A DNA stretch of 64,000 bases from NCBI GenBank assembly GCA_022828595.1, contig JAKGHH010000001.1, positions 138,155,017 to 138,219,016 on the forward strand. The letters are read 5' to 3'. Source of the DNA: Nelumbo lutea. Taxonomy: Eukaryota > Streptophyta > Magnoliopsida > Proteales > Nelumbonaceae. A model generated the notes under the pieces. That model had not been told where the DNA came from and made no database searches. It saw only the letters and a list, made by a program, of their open reading frames with translations. A program made the position numbers and the translations under genes. Within the stretch, counting starts at the first letter, position 1; each line of letters opens with the position of its first letter. Shown here in pieces: positions 35,721-46,520 of this stretch.

Positions 35721-37435
35721 TTTCTTTTTTTTTTTTTTTTTTAAAAAAAAAAGAGAAGAGCTTCTTCAATTATCATCTGGAGCCATATTATATATGTAAC
35801 TGCCCCATGCATGACATATAGGCAAAAAGGTGGGCAGTTTGATTGTGTTGTCTATTAATATGTACAAAACGTATAGATAAAAAGTCAGAAATGAGATGCT
35901 TATAAATACCAAAAGATGCCTGATGTTGCTGGAAATTGTTGCTTTAAGGCCCATTAGGAGCGCTCGTATTTCGGCATCGTAACTATTGATGGCCCAGCAA
36001 GAACTTCCTTCTGCAATATGTAGTCTTTCAGTGGAGTTTTCATGATGAATCCTCGTCTTACACTTCCTGTAGCTGGATTAAATGAGCCATCAATATACAT
36101 GGAGGGAGTGAGTTGATTGAAGTTACAGAATGGGAATGAAGATGAGATTGAGATCTGATGCTGGGTGATGCATTTTGAATACAGTGCTGGAAAGCCTTGT
36201 GCACAACCAGGAGTGGATCGGTGTTGGTGCTTTCAAAAAGTAACTTGTTACGTGCTTTCCATATAAAGTAGCTGATCAAGCTGAATTTGCTTAGACTTGA
36301 CAAAGCTTGTTCTTTACCAAAATGGTTTTGCATTGTTTTGTACCATTCTGATATGATGATATGGACTGGTTGGGTTGTGAGTGAAGATGGGTTGAACCCA
36401 ATCTGCGAACCACACCAAACAGCTCTTGCATAAGGGCATTGAAAGAATAAATGAAATGCTATTTCTTCTCTCTCCTTGCAGAAACTAAACTGATCAGAAC
36501 AGCCCAACCATTTATGACATTTATCCTTCGTGAGCAACCCGTCCCAAAGTAATTTCCAGAGAAATAATTGGAAACGGTAGGGAACTTTAAGTTTCCACAG
36601 TAAATTCCAGTTAAAATGTGTGGTTGAGTTTGAACATTCTGCATAACTAAAGAAGTGATAAGCTGATCTTACTGAGAAAACTCCCGAATTGTTGTGCTTC
36701 CATATGAGTAGATCCTCATATTGATTGGGCTGAGGTGTAATTGCTTAGATGTGAGCAATGATTTCCATATCAGAAAGCTGATTCCAGCTGTGGTCGGGAC
36801 TTAGCAATTCTGCCACTTTGATGTGAGAACTATTATTCGTGTTATGTGGGGTAACAGTATGCGGAATATGGCCGGGTATGGATGGGATCCAAGGATCGGC
36901 TACTGCTGAAATATTTGAACCATCTTTGATAGCCCAGAGCAGATTGGATCTCAGTGTCTGAGACAGTCGGTAAGCATGTTTCCACCAGCATGAGCTCCTG
37001 TGTCCTTTCTTGGCAACAAAGAGAGATGTGGTAGAGAAGTATTTCTCCTTCATTATTTTACTCCACAAACCTTGTTTATCGGTAAGTAGCTGCCATATTT
37101 GTTTACCAAACATAGCTTTGTTCATTTCAACACTTGTTCTAAATCCGAAGCCCCCTGGGTTTTTTGACAACAGAGTTTTTTCCATGAAATAGTGTGTTGG
37201 GTAGGATTATTTGGGTTGGACCCCCAAAATGTTGTGCTTGATTTGTCCAATTTGGAGCTCACCGAACTTGGTAGAATAGTAGTTGACATAGCATAGGTAG
37301 GGATTGACTGCATAACCGATTTGATGAGAGTTGTTCTTCCTGCTTGTGATAAGAGCTTAGCACTCCATACATTCACTTCTGAAGAAACTCGGTCAATGAC
37401 CTCTTTGTGAGAAGTTTGTAGTCTAATGTCCACTC
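35721..37435 (-). mobile_element. 5'-truncated LINE (L1-type) insertion, 1.7 kb, with poly(A) and TSD
   Basis: The left flank TTATGTTCATTCAGTT (35705-35720) and right flank TTATGGTCATTCAGTT (37436-37451) are a 16-bp target duplication with one mismatch. Next to the left flank is a run of T (about 35719-35743), which is the poly(A) tail on the minus strand. The coding remnant at the other end starts in the middle of ORF2. This is the full footprint of target-primed reverse transcription with 5' truncation. Confidence 0.93.
36058..37435 (-). pseudogene. LINE ORF2 C-terminal remnant (RT end and zinc-binding domain)
   Basis: In order on the minus strand: 37435-37122 gives the post-RT block VWSAKLLSQAGRTTLIKSVM and IPTYAMSTTILPSSV. 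Next, 37185-36745 gives WSKIMKEKYF and SSCWWKHAYRLSQTLRSN. Then 36537-36058 gives the reverse-transcriptase zinc-binding pattern CSDQFSFCKEREEIAFHLFF with QCPYARAVW. The catalytic RT core is absent through 5' truncation. Frames change at least twice, so this is a pseudogene. Confidence 0.88.
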
Positions 37436-37770
37436 TTATGGTCATTCAGTTCAACCACTACATCAAATACCTCCCAATAACCGTCACATGCATGGTCATT
37501 GTACTGAGTAGAAAGTATAAACACTTTTTTGCACAAGCTATCGGCTTTTTAAAAGTCCACAGTCCACGTTTTGGTCTTTTCTCATTTGGTTGGAAAAAGA
37601 TCTAGCTGCTGAATACAACCCTGAAAAACGCACAAAAAAACACATTTTAACATCAAAGTGGTCTTCAAACCGCTAAAATCTTATGCAAAAGCTTGCATCA
37701 TCTTTTATCTATATCTTCTAAGAAAGACTTATCAAACGACACCTCAATCTCTTTTCAGTTGCCAATTGAT

Positions 37771-38820
37771 TAGGAATGGCAATGGGGATCCCCATTCCCC
37801 ATACTAACGAGGACAAGGTTATCCCCATCCCGTCCCCATGGGGATCCCCATTCCCCGTACTTTTTAGGGATTATAACTGATAAAGGCAACTTTTGGGCCC
37901 TAATATCAATAAAAGTAATATTTAAAAAAATCAAAAATATGTTAACTTTTTAAAAATAATATCAATTTAGGGCAAAAACATTGTCCATCTTCTTCCTCTT
38001 GCAATCCATTCATCAACACCGCCGTCCGCCGCCTATCTCCACCCACCTCCACCTCTGCCTTTGGCAATTTTTCCGAAGGTGGGGGGCAGTGGCGGCGGCG
38101 GTGGTGGTCATTCCTCTGCCCAACGCCAAAGGTGGGTGGAGGCAGATGCGGCAATGGCACTGGTGGTCATTCCTCTACCCAACGCCACCACCTCCACCCA
38201 CCTCCAGCAACGTTGCCGGAAGTGGGCAGTGGCGGCGGCACTGGTGGGCGGAGGTGGTGGCATTGGGCAAAGGAATAACCACCAGCGTCGCCGCCACTTT
38301 TGCCTCCGCCCACCTCCGACAACTTTACTGGAGGCGACTGGCGCTGATGAATATATTGCAAGAGGAAAAAGATAAATAGTTTCTTTGCCCTTAATTGATA
38401 TTATTTTAAAAAAGTAAACATATTTTTGAATTTTTTAAAAATATTACTTTTATTGATATTAGGGCCCTAAAGTTGCCCTTATCTGTTATAATCCTTATTT
38501 TTTATAATGTTAATCATTTCGCTTTTATTTTTTATTTAATTAAAAAAACAAAAATAAAATAATTAAAATTTACAATCCTATTAGAAAAAATTCAAACATA
38601 TTTTTAAAAATATTAATATATAGATGTATGTGTACATATATACATATATATTAGTGGGAATCCCATGGGGTAAGGATTGGGGGGCCCATGGGGTGGGGAG
38701 TACTCTCCCCGTTACCCCACTTGACGGGGATGAAAATTTCTCCATCCCCATCCCCACGGAAAAAACCATTCCCATCCCTTTAGGGCGGATCCTGAAAAGT
38801 GGAAAAAATTGCCATCCCTA
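37771..38820. mobile_element. hAT-like element with GGGGATCCCC-rich ends (1050 bp) hosting a foldback element
   Basis: Ends TAGGAATGGCAATGGGG and AAAATTGCCATCCCTA form an inverted repeat. The flanking 8-mers CAATTGAT and CAAGTCAT match at only 6 of 8. The outer body is GGGGATCCCCATTCCCC-type sequence on both sides. The centre is occupied by the foldback element at 37867-38495. Confidence 0.65.
37867..38495. mobile_element. Mutator-type long-TIR foldback element (629 bp)
   Basis: Inverted arms of about 140 bp begin GGGATTATAACTGATAA on the left and end TTATCTGTTATAATCCT on the right, both running through CTCTTGCAATCCATTCATCA-like sequence. The 9-bp flanks TACTTTTTA (37858-37866) and TATTTTTTA (38496-38504) match at 8 of 9. 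The 9-bp size is the Mutator signature. The core is strikingly GC-rich (CCGCCGCC, CCACCTCC words) with an internal repeat of GGTGGTCATTCCTCTRCCCA at about 38102 and 38162. No transposase is present. Confidence 0.75.
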
Positions 38821-39624
38821 CAAGTCATTCAACACAACACCCCGAGTGGAAATGGGGAGGCACGTTGGTCTATGGCTTATCCATGAAAAGTGATAACTTA
38901 CCCACCTATTTCTCTCGTCGGAAATCGGGTTTATTGGAATTTGACTAATCTCCACTTGGGACCTTGACCGACCCAACCCTTTGCAATTAGTTGATGGTTT
39001 CTTTATGTTTCTTGGTTGCTTTTTGGTCTTGTTGTAATGAGTACAACTATTCATAAATTAAAAGCAATAAAAGAATTATAATTGAGCGAAATTATATGAA
39101 ATTAGAGTTTTAGACTAATGAAAGTGCTGCATGCGAATGCCTCGGGGAATGAGCTCAACAAGACATGCACATATGTATTGAGAAGAAAAACGAATTTTAA
39201 ATAGGAAAAATCTATGGAGAATGACGGTTCAGCCCAGGGTCAGAATTTTTAGGCCCAAAGTACAGTTGGGGTGGGTGCTAGCTCGGAATTGATGTTAATT
39301 CATGGATGGGCATTGGTGTATAGCTCAGTGAAAATCAGAAATCCGCATTAAGTTTGTCTATACTTCTCCGAAAAATTCTATGATCCCAAAAGGATATGAT
39401 AGCGAAAGGGATTTGACTAACCAAAATTCCTCAGTGAATTTTGATAAAAGCAACCCACCGGATTGATTATACCACTTCTATGATGCTGGTTGATTGGTTA
39501 TAAGCTTAGGTATTATATCTTTCTGATATCATAGGAGAGTTTCTTCTATTCTGGGCATAAGGCAAGACGGGTTATGTTTATTTTCCCCTTTGATAATAGT
39601 AAATAAAATTTCAAGGTGGCCATC
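38821..39624. other. Intergenic, nothing identified
   Basis: No credible coding frame or repeat terminus is seen. Confidence 0.4.
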
Positions 39625-39629
39625 CCTCT

Positions 39630-40977
39630 TGATGAGGGTGGATTTGGCCCTCCAGTGGAATTTTGACATGTGGCACCTTGTGACAACTAGGCAAACACCT
39701 AGCCAACAAACTTACGAAGTTGGTGACCCACCCGGACACCAGTTTGGCCGGCCTGGCGTGACCTGTGCGTGGCCTAACGCGCGGCATGCATGACCTGCGT
39801 GCAGCCTGGCGAGCGGCCTACGCGACCTGGCGCGGCCTGCGTGACCTGGCCGACTTGGACCAGCCTAGCACATGATCCGACCAAGCCGCCCATAAGATGC
39901 CCACCGATAAACTCGGCGGCATACATACCCCACGAGCTCAGTAGCTCGCCAAAGAGCCAGGCAACTCGGCAGAGCTCGCCATAGGGAGTTCACCCCCAGG
40001 CAGTTCGCCCCCAGACAACTCGCTATAGGCAGCTCGCCACTTGTAGAGAAGTTCGGTACAGGAGTAGTTTGGCATATCGCAGGAAGATCTCCTGCCTGAC
40101 GACTTGGCCTAGACACTGACCCGTCGGCTGACACAGGCGCCAACCTAACGACCTGGCCCAGACACCGACCCGCCGACTGACGTAGGCACCGCCCTGACAA
40201 CCCGGCCCAAGCGCCAGCCTAACGACCTCAAGGAGTTCACCACCGTACCCCGGTTCTGACAGGATGTGACGAGTCTTACCATTTGGAGGCTTTTCACCCA
40301 CCTAACCCGCGAGGACTCCGGTATATAAAGACCTCACCCCCCAAAGGGGAGGGGGATGAAAAAAGGGAAGTAACCCCTGCTCTCTAGCTCTCTCATATTA
40401 TCTTCAAAGCTCTCTACAATCAGAGTGCTAACTTAAGCGTCGGAGAGCCCCCGCCGGGAAAATACCCCCGGGACCTCTGATTCAGTTCTCGCAGGTCCCT
40501 CAGCTCCCGCCGCCTACAAAGAGGAGGAAAAGATGGAGTTCTCACAGGTCCCTCAGCTCCCACTGCCTACAAAGGAAAGAAGACCACCTCATGCTGAGGG
40601 CAGTCGGATTGCGCCGCACCAGGGAGCTCCACCATTCTCTAAGTCACCGGCCGCCTAGTAGGGAGTTCGCCACCAAGTAGCTCTCCGCCAGGCAGTTCGC
40701 CACCGAGCAGCTCGCCACCAGGCAGTTCGCCACCAGGGAGCTCGCCACCAGGCAGTTCGCCACCAGCGAGCTCGCCACCATGCAATTCGCCACTAGACAG
40801 TTCGCCACCGGGCAATTCGCCACCAGGTAGTTCTCCACCAAGCAGTTCGCCAGTAGACAGTTCACCACCAAGTAGCTCATCACTAAGGCACACCACCACC
40901 GGGTCAAATGACGAGGTACTTAACCAAAAAATTTTACATCACAAAACATTGGTACGTGGCCGAAAACGATTACATCA
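39630..40977 (+). mobile_element. Solo LTR of the Gypsy family, enlarged (1348 bp)
   Basis: Starts TGATGAGGGTGGATTTGGCC and ends GATTACATCA. A perfect 5-bp duplication, CCTCT, lies at 39625-39629 and 40978-40982. TATAAA at 40324-40329 sits in the same AGACCTCACCCC context as in the copy at 59478. CTAACTTAAGCGTCGGAG after it is conserved in all four copies. It is longer than its relatives because of a 53-bp direct repeat (40485 and 40538) and a 15-bp minisatellite (40661-40889). The stretch CAAATGACGAGGTACT near its 3' end is shared with the copy at 12925. Confidence 0.92.
40661..40889 (+). repeat. LTR-internal 15-bp minisatellite, about 15 copies
   Basis: The unit is GCAGTTCGCCACCAG with small changes. 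A shorter, diverged version (CAGTTCGCCCCCAGA) is visible earlier in the same LTR at about 39945-40035, suggesting local amplification. Because the unit is a multiple of 3, it makes an artificial GGELP repeat on the minus strand. Confidence 0.93.
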
Positions 40978-40982
40978 CCTCT

Positions 40983-41415
40983 ACCTGGAGTAAAGTTTGG
41001 GGTCTAAAGAAAATGCAAAACCACACATGGTGCTGAACGGGATCAGATGGATCGAAAATAAAATCATGCACACTGGATTTGGCAATCTATCACAACTGAA
41101 CATGCTCAGTACGAATGGGACTCGCATGAGACCCACACCTTATATATATATATATATATATATGGAATGCTCGTGATAGGTTGCCTAGCCCGATGTGTAG
41201 AAATCGGATTCCCCCCTCACAAAATTGGTTCTTTCACCCACTTCGCAGCCCTTGCAACGGATTGGGAGTGTCTCCCCCATGAATATGAAAACATTTCCAT
41301 GCATATTGAAAATGATCCCAACGTCTGCAAGGGCTGTGAGGATCAATTTTCTGAGGAGGAAATCCAAACTATGATGTGCATGATTTTTTTCTCCAGCCCA
41401 TCCAACTAGAAAATC
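40983..41415. other. Intergenic with a short (AT)n microsatellite
   Basis: About eleven AT units at 41141-41162. Otherwise nothing is identified. Confidence 0.6.
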
Positions 41416-41418
41416 TAA

Positions 41419-41674
41419 GGCCCCTTTTGATAGGGATCCAGAATAGGAATTCGAGTGGGTTATTCCAATTCTAACTATTTGGTTGGGCAGAATCGAAATC
41501 CCATTCTCATTCCTGCTGAAATGACATTTCCCCATTTGAGGGAATAGCCATTCCCTGTTCTTCCCTTGGAAATGAAATGTTATTCCTACTGATTTTAAAT
41601 TTTTTTTATTCCTTTTTAAACCAAACAAGCTATGAAAATAGACTTCCAATTCCGACTATAAACCAAACGGACCC
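41419..41674. mobile_element. Tourist-like MITE (256 bp)
   Basis: Left end GGCCCCTTTTGATAG, right end ACCAAACGGACCC, with the 3-bp duplication TAA at 41416-41418 and 41675-41677. The internal GGAATAGCCATTCCC-type sequence is non-coding. Confidence 0.7.
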
Positions 41675-41677
41675 TAA

Positions 41678-42325
41678 CTAGTGCTAAAATACTTATTTCA
41701 CTCAAATCTAGATGATCGAATGACTTTCAAACCATCAGATCTACTCATTTTTCTTGTAGAAATTTGCTCTTTCCAATTTCCTTTCCCTCCATATAAACCT
41801 AAGCGAATACAAATCATCCATGGAGCTGATTATTGAGCCAAAATTGATCTTTCAAGTGGGACCCATTAGATGATGGCACCGATGCTCTGAAGAATGAAGA
41901 TCCCCCAAACCAATGATCCATCTACTGATTTTCTTTTTGAAGGCCAATGACCAATCCATTGATATTGATAGTGTAATCGAAAGTAAGACTGAGTTTTCCA
42001 ATGCGCCCAAGCCCAAATTCTAGATTTGATTGTTGGGTTGCTTCTAGAAAATCAGTTGCTAATTCCAACTCGGCCCAACATATTCCAGCTTCGGTTGGGG
42101 GAGTCGCCGACCCCTGTGAATTTTGATTCATGCCTGCCAATTCAATTTTGATTCATGCTCGTTTATTTGATGATGTTCAATTCGATCATGCTGTTGTTAT
42201 ACGTAAGGCTTACGTTGAAATTGATTGATGCTCAAGTCTTTTGAATTCCATGTTATCCTACAACTTCGACACTCTTGGCCCCTGGATTAGCGAACTATGG
42301 TCTAAATTTGCTGCAAATTTTTTAA
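41678..42325. other. Intergenic, nothing identified
   Basis: No supported feature. Confidence 0.35.
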
Positions 42326-42663
42326 ACATGGTGCGGGTTCTGTTGGATTAGTCATTAGCAATCATATTGGTACTTTTCTTCTTTCAAGGGCTTTGCCTAT
42401 TAAATGTGAAAGTTCTATCATGGCTGAAGCTTTGGCTCTTTATCATATTTTCAGACTCAGATTAAACGTGGCAGTTGATCCATATTATCATTACTACCTG
42501 CAAGAGTCTTTTTATCCAACCTTCATTCTTGCTCAGTGAACTGTATTCGACGGATGGCAAATGTTGTTGTTCGTTTAGTTGCCTGACGGGGTTTATTTCT
42601 GTCTAGACTTGGTCTACTATTCCAGATTTTTTATGTAATATTGTTGAAATGGACTCTTCATTC
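42326..42663 (+). pseudogene. RNase H domain remnant of a LINE-type ORF
   Basis: The plus-strand frame reads HGAGSVGLVISNHIGTFLLS, then CESSIMAEALALYHIFRLRL, and after a frameshift IRRMANVVVRLVA followed by a stop. Further on is IPDFLCNIVEMD. This is the usual order of the plant retroelement RNase H (RVT_3) domain: GxGxVI..., the aEAlAl helix, then R.aN..A..LA. The catalytic Asp/Glu set cannot be judged because the frame is broken. Confidence 0.5.
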
Positions 42664-43797
42664 TACCTATGGGCTTCTTTCAGAAAAATTACACATACAT
42701 TCAATATATGGACCCATGCCAACCTTAATCTTTATCTTCATCCGCATTGATTTGTGGGGCCTGCCTCCTGCCTCTTTTGTTTCTTAATAAGGGTAAATTG
42801 CTGAAACTTCCCTTAAAAGTTTCGGACCATTGCTGAAATATCCCCTAAATTTTGTTAATTGCAATTATTTCCTTTAAACTTTATAATACGATTGCTAGCA
42901 AATTTTTGCTGTTAGAATCCTTTGACAAGAGGCATGAAAATGCCTAAAATATTTATGCAATTATTATTGAGGTTGGTTTCTATAGAAAAAACAAAATTAA
43001 CTTTATGAACAACAAAAAAAAATTTAAGTTAAAATTTTACCTTTGAATGAATTGATATGAAGGAAAATTTTGGAAAATAAATCAATTTTAGAAAAAGATA
43101 ATGGATTTTTTGATATAACAATTGAATTGATATGGAGAGAATTGGAAAAAAAAATATATTGGTTCAAAGTAATGCATGAGCATTTTGGTTATTTTCATGT
43201 TTATTGTTAAAAGATTCTAAGGTTCGACTATAATACAGAAAAGATATGATATTTGAAAATTGTCAGACCAATCAATTAGAATCGTAAAGATATGATTGAT
43301 CAAAACTCTTTATACTATGACTTTCCTCCATCATAATTTTTTCCAAAATTCTAAAAGAAGAGATTTACTTGCAACTATATCAAAAAATTCAAAGAAAGTG
43401 ATTAAAATTAAGAGAGGTTTCATCAATTTACTTTTCTAACAATAATAAATATAAATTTAACCGTCAAAGGGGCTTCACCTGCATCATCTTCAATTCGAAC
43501 CATCCAAACTCCGAAGAATATCAAAATTCAAGACCCATGTTGACCGAATCATCCCCAACCCTATCCATTATCCAGATCATGATTCTTCCTTACCAAACCA
43601 ATTAACACAAAAGCAAGTTTGGACTTATCTCACAAAGTCTCGGTAAATGTGGGACCCACCTCCCACAAAAGAGTTTCTATCTACAATCACCTTCATTTAA
43701 TTGAGCAGAATAAATGAGACAGGTAGTGAGGTGCCGTTTTGAGCAAGTTTTTTTAGAAAGGTCTTCTAGTACTCATATGGCTAAAAACATATATTAA
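42664..43797. other. Intergenic, nothing identified
   Basis: Very AT-rich, with no coding frame or RNA gene. Confidence 0.4.
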
Positions 43798-44117
43798 GGA
43801 TTTGTTTGGTAAATTTTTTTTGAGAAGATCTTCATGTAATTCTCACAGTTAAAAGAGATATTGAGTTTTTTCTATAAGATTTGAATAGCTTGAAGATCAT
43901 TTGGCAGATACGTGTTTTTCTGTCTGTCATCTACCTTTTTTCGTACAAGATTAAAATATAAAAAACGCAAAAAACTTTATTTAAAACTTCTCAAAATCAG
44001 CCTAAAATGAATTTTTACATCTTTTCGATATTTCATCTTTTAACGGTTACATCTTTCACATATCAAACAGAAATAGACAGTCGAAAGATCAAGAAAAAAA
44101 ATACACCAAACGGACCC
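43798..44117. mobile_element. Tourist-like MITE (320 bp)
   Basis: Left end GGATTTGTTTGGTAAA, right end TACACCAAACGGACCC, with the 3-bp duplication TAA at 43795-43797 and 44118-44120. The body has GAGAAGATCTTC-like words and no coding sequence. It lies about 260 bp upstream of the next gene's TATA box. Confidence 0.7.
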
Positions 44118-44368
44118 TAAGTTTTGGAGGTATTAAAAGATCGTTTATTTCAATCTTCCTCATATTTTTGCAGCCACACACATCTCCTATGTTCAACTTT
44201 GGTTATCAAACGAAAAAGATCGATTTTTAGTGTCTCGCCGCCTGAATCTTGAGATTAGAACTACGGTTCAAACTTTGAGAAACCGCTCCGACCCTTGGCT
44301 GTATCTTGACTTCCCACCCTCCGTGATTGCAAGATCAACACGTAACCTTAGAACTCAAAGTGGAGTTG

Positions 44369-44410
44369 CCACGTCATTATAAATGGCCAATTCAATTGCC
44401 ACGTAATACT
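44369..44410 (+). promoter_or_regulatory. Core promoter with ACGT elements of the TSJT1-like gene
   Basis: TATAAAT at 44378-44384. GCCACGTCA at 44369 and GCCACGTAA at about 44398 flank it and resemble the ACGT-core sites bound by plant bZIP factors. The start codon at 44608 lies about 200 bp after the expected start site. Stress or hormone control is only an inference from these motifs and from the gene family. Confidence 0.5.
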
Positions 44411-44607
44411 GGCGGCGTCCACCAGCGACTTTCGATCGGTTTGGATCTCTTTCTCCTCGGTTGTTATCGCCAACAAGATAATACAATGGAGCTTCAGCAT
44501 TCTGTGGGCACGTCATATAACTACTCGCTTTTCGTCACTCGAGAGCTGTGGTTGTTAGCTGCTTCTTCAGTTCAGTCGTTTCTTTGTTGTTAGCTTCGGA
44601 CGGAGAA

Positions 44608-46005
44608 ATGTTGGCGGTTTGCGAGAAATCAATCGGGAAACCACCGGAAGAGCTCAGTCTTCCGACTGTGGGTCCTCAGAAGAGCAGAACCCGGACCGAG
44701 ATTGCTGAGATTTTCCGCTCTGCAAGGCCGGAGTCGACAGTTTATAGCCTTCCCGGCGGTAATCTCATGGCTTTGTCTCACCAAGACGAAAATCCTCTGC
44801 ATCCAAGGTATCTTTTAAATTGAAATCTGCCGTTTTTTACGTTTTCTGACATCGGAGAAAGTAGAAAATTTATAAAAAAGTAATTCGATTGAAAAAACAT
44901 GGTCCCGGCGAGGTTCGAACCCGCGACCTTCGGCTCATAAGACCAACGCTCTAACCAACTGAGCAATAGGACCGGGACAAGGCTCGTAGTTTATTAAATA
45001 TTTTGATTACTACTACTGACATTGATCGAGCAATCGACAGTGGCTCCCGTAACCTGAGAAGTCGTCGGTCGTCACTGATATTAACAGAGTCCAAAAAATA
45101 GTACACTGTTCTACATACCCATTTGAGAAATTGAGACCAGATCTTATATGAAAATGACCAATTCAATTTCTCAATGTTTCGTCATTCGATTTCATATAAT
45201 TAACCGGAGGAATGAAGCAAAGTTCTGAATGTCTACTTGGAATGTGTATACTTAGGTCTGTGGTGGTAATGGACGATGTCTTCTGCATTTTCATCGGGAA
45301 TTTAGAGAACATCTCCGACCTCCGGCGACATTACGGTCTGTCTAAACAAACAAACGAAGCAATGCTAGTGGTGGAGGTCTACAAAGTTCTGAGAGATCGT
45401 GCTCCCTACCCTTCCGACCAAGTCATCAGAGATTTCGCCGGGAAATTTGCATTTGTTCTCTTCGATGCCAGATGCCACATGCTTTTTGCAGCCAGGGTGA
45501 GTTCAATTCGCCTCCTCCACCATAATCATTCTATATTCACCACCTCTGTCTAGTAACGTAGAATTTTAATTCCCATTTGTCAACATGCTAGGACCGGGAC
45601 GGAGGTGTGAAATTTCAGTGGGGCGTGGCCGGAGATGGGTCCCTTGTCTGCTCCGATGATCCCAATATCATGTCGGAGGCTTGCGGGAGGGCTTCGGCGC
45701 AGTTTCCTCCAGGTAGTTTCTTCCCAAATCTCAACCCCATCTCTCCGTCTGTCTCTATCGTTCTCTTACTGATGGGACTGTTGTCTGTCAAAGGATGTAT
45801 CTTCATGAATTGGAGTGGACTGGTTAGCTTTGATCATCCGCTTCACAAGGTGAGGGCAGTTGCGCACGAGGACAACGATGGAAATATCTCTGCTGTAATT
45901 TTCAAGGTAGACTTGTTTACGCGACTCCAGAGCATTCCACGCACCGGCAGCGCTGCCAATTGGGCGGATGTGAAGGTCGTCGAGGCATCGAGTGGGAATG
46001 AGTGA
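44608..46005 (+). CDS. Stem-specific TSJT1 / aluminium-induced-like protein (DUF3700), 257 aa
   Basis: Exons 44608-44807, 45256-45496, 45592-45712 and 45794-46005, all with GT-AG borders, join to 258 codons including stop. The protein starts MLAVCEKSIGKPPEELSLP, the usual N-terminus of this family, which has a fold like class-II glutamine amidotransferases. The two name-giving motifs are present: YGL (residues 93-95, in RRHYGLSKQTNEAM) and LRDR (112-115, in VLRDRAPYPSD). GKFAFVLFDARCHMLFAA and FQWGVAGDGSLVCSDD follow as in relatives. The biochemical role of the family is not firmly known; members are induced by aluminium, wounding, auxin or sugar starvation. Length is normal and no break is seen. 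Intron 1 contains an antisense tRNA gene. Confidence 0.93.
44900..44973 (-). tRNA. tRNA-Ile (anticodon UAU)
   Basis: The minus strand folds as a complete 74-nt tRNA. The acceptor GGTCCTA pairs with CGGGACC (6 of 7, with a G-U and an end mismatch). The D arm is GCTC/GAGC, and the anticodon stem TTGGT/GCCGA carries loop CTTATGA (anticodon TAT). The T arm is GCGGG-TTCGAAC-CTCGC. The discriminator is A, no CCA is encoded and there is no intron. Internal A and B boxes are intact. It decodes AUA. It lies inside intron 1 of the TSJT1-like gene on the opposite strand. Confidence 0.93.
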
Positions 46006-46230
46006 CCCGCCGGAGCCATATTCAACTGCCAGAGTCCCAGATGTTGCCGGTCGGTGGAAAATGAACGGTGGGCTCTCTCCCGATGCACTAATATCATGTA
46101 GAAAGAATATATATCCCATCCCAATTCGCAAGTTCCCAACCCTTGTTCAATGATTATGTTGTTTGGATATGTAAGAACCGTATTTGTTAAATCTTGACAT
46201 TTTGATGCATATAAATAAAATTTTCTCTGA
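46006..46230 (+). other. 3' UTR of the TSJT1-like gene
   Basis: Follows the stop codon at 46005. AATAAA at about 46207 is a good polyadenylation signal. Confidence 0.45.
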
Positions 46231-46520
46231 TTATATTATGGCCTTTCGTCCACTTGACTGGATCGGACGTAAACTCAGAGAACTCGCTGGGTCATATACA
46301 ACTATCATAGCTTCCTCTATGATCAAAATTTCCGAGAACAGAGGAGCTTGCTGCCAACCGTCACTGTAATTTGTCTCCACTGCATATTTGGCAAGATAAT
46401 GGGCCACGGTTTGATCCAATGCTCTTCTCTGTTGGTTTTCATCCCAATTCCTGATGATATCTCATCACCAGCGCTTTCATCCGCCCATCTTTTGTGACTG
46501 GGCTTTTAGGAAGAATTGTG
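46231..46520 (-). pseudogene. LINE RNase H C-terminal scrap plus MITE fragment nearby
   Basis: The minus strand reads ENQQRRALDQTVAHYLAKYA, then SDGWQQAPLFSEILIIEEAM. This resembles the closing part of plant LINE RNase H domains (N.vAH.LAk.a ... W...pP). It is short and isolated. A fragment of the hAT MITE seen at 22084 lies just beyond (about 46575-46645). Confidence 0.45.

Noticed and set aside
37981..38379. Overlapping GC-rich frames of 104-132 codons that look like Gly/His-rich or Pro-rich proteins
   Set aside because: Open in three frames at once and located in the repetitive core of a foldback transposon. Best explained as repeat DNA or a captured fragment, not a gene.
40639..40907. 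Minus-strand frame with a GGELP pentapeptide repeat, like a pentapeptide or structural repeat protein
   Set aside because: It is the translation of a 15-bp minisatellite inside a solo LTR. Two other frames are open for the same reason, and no start context or flanking domain exists.
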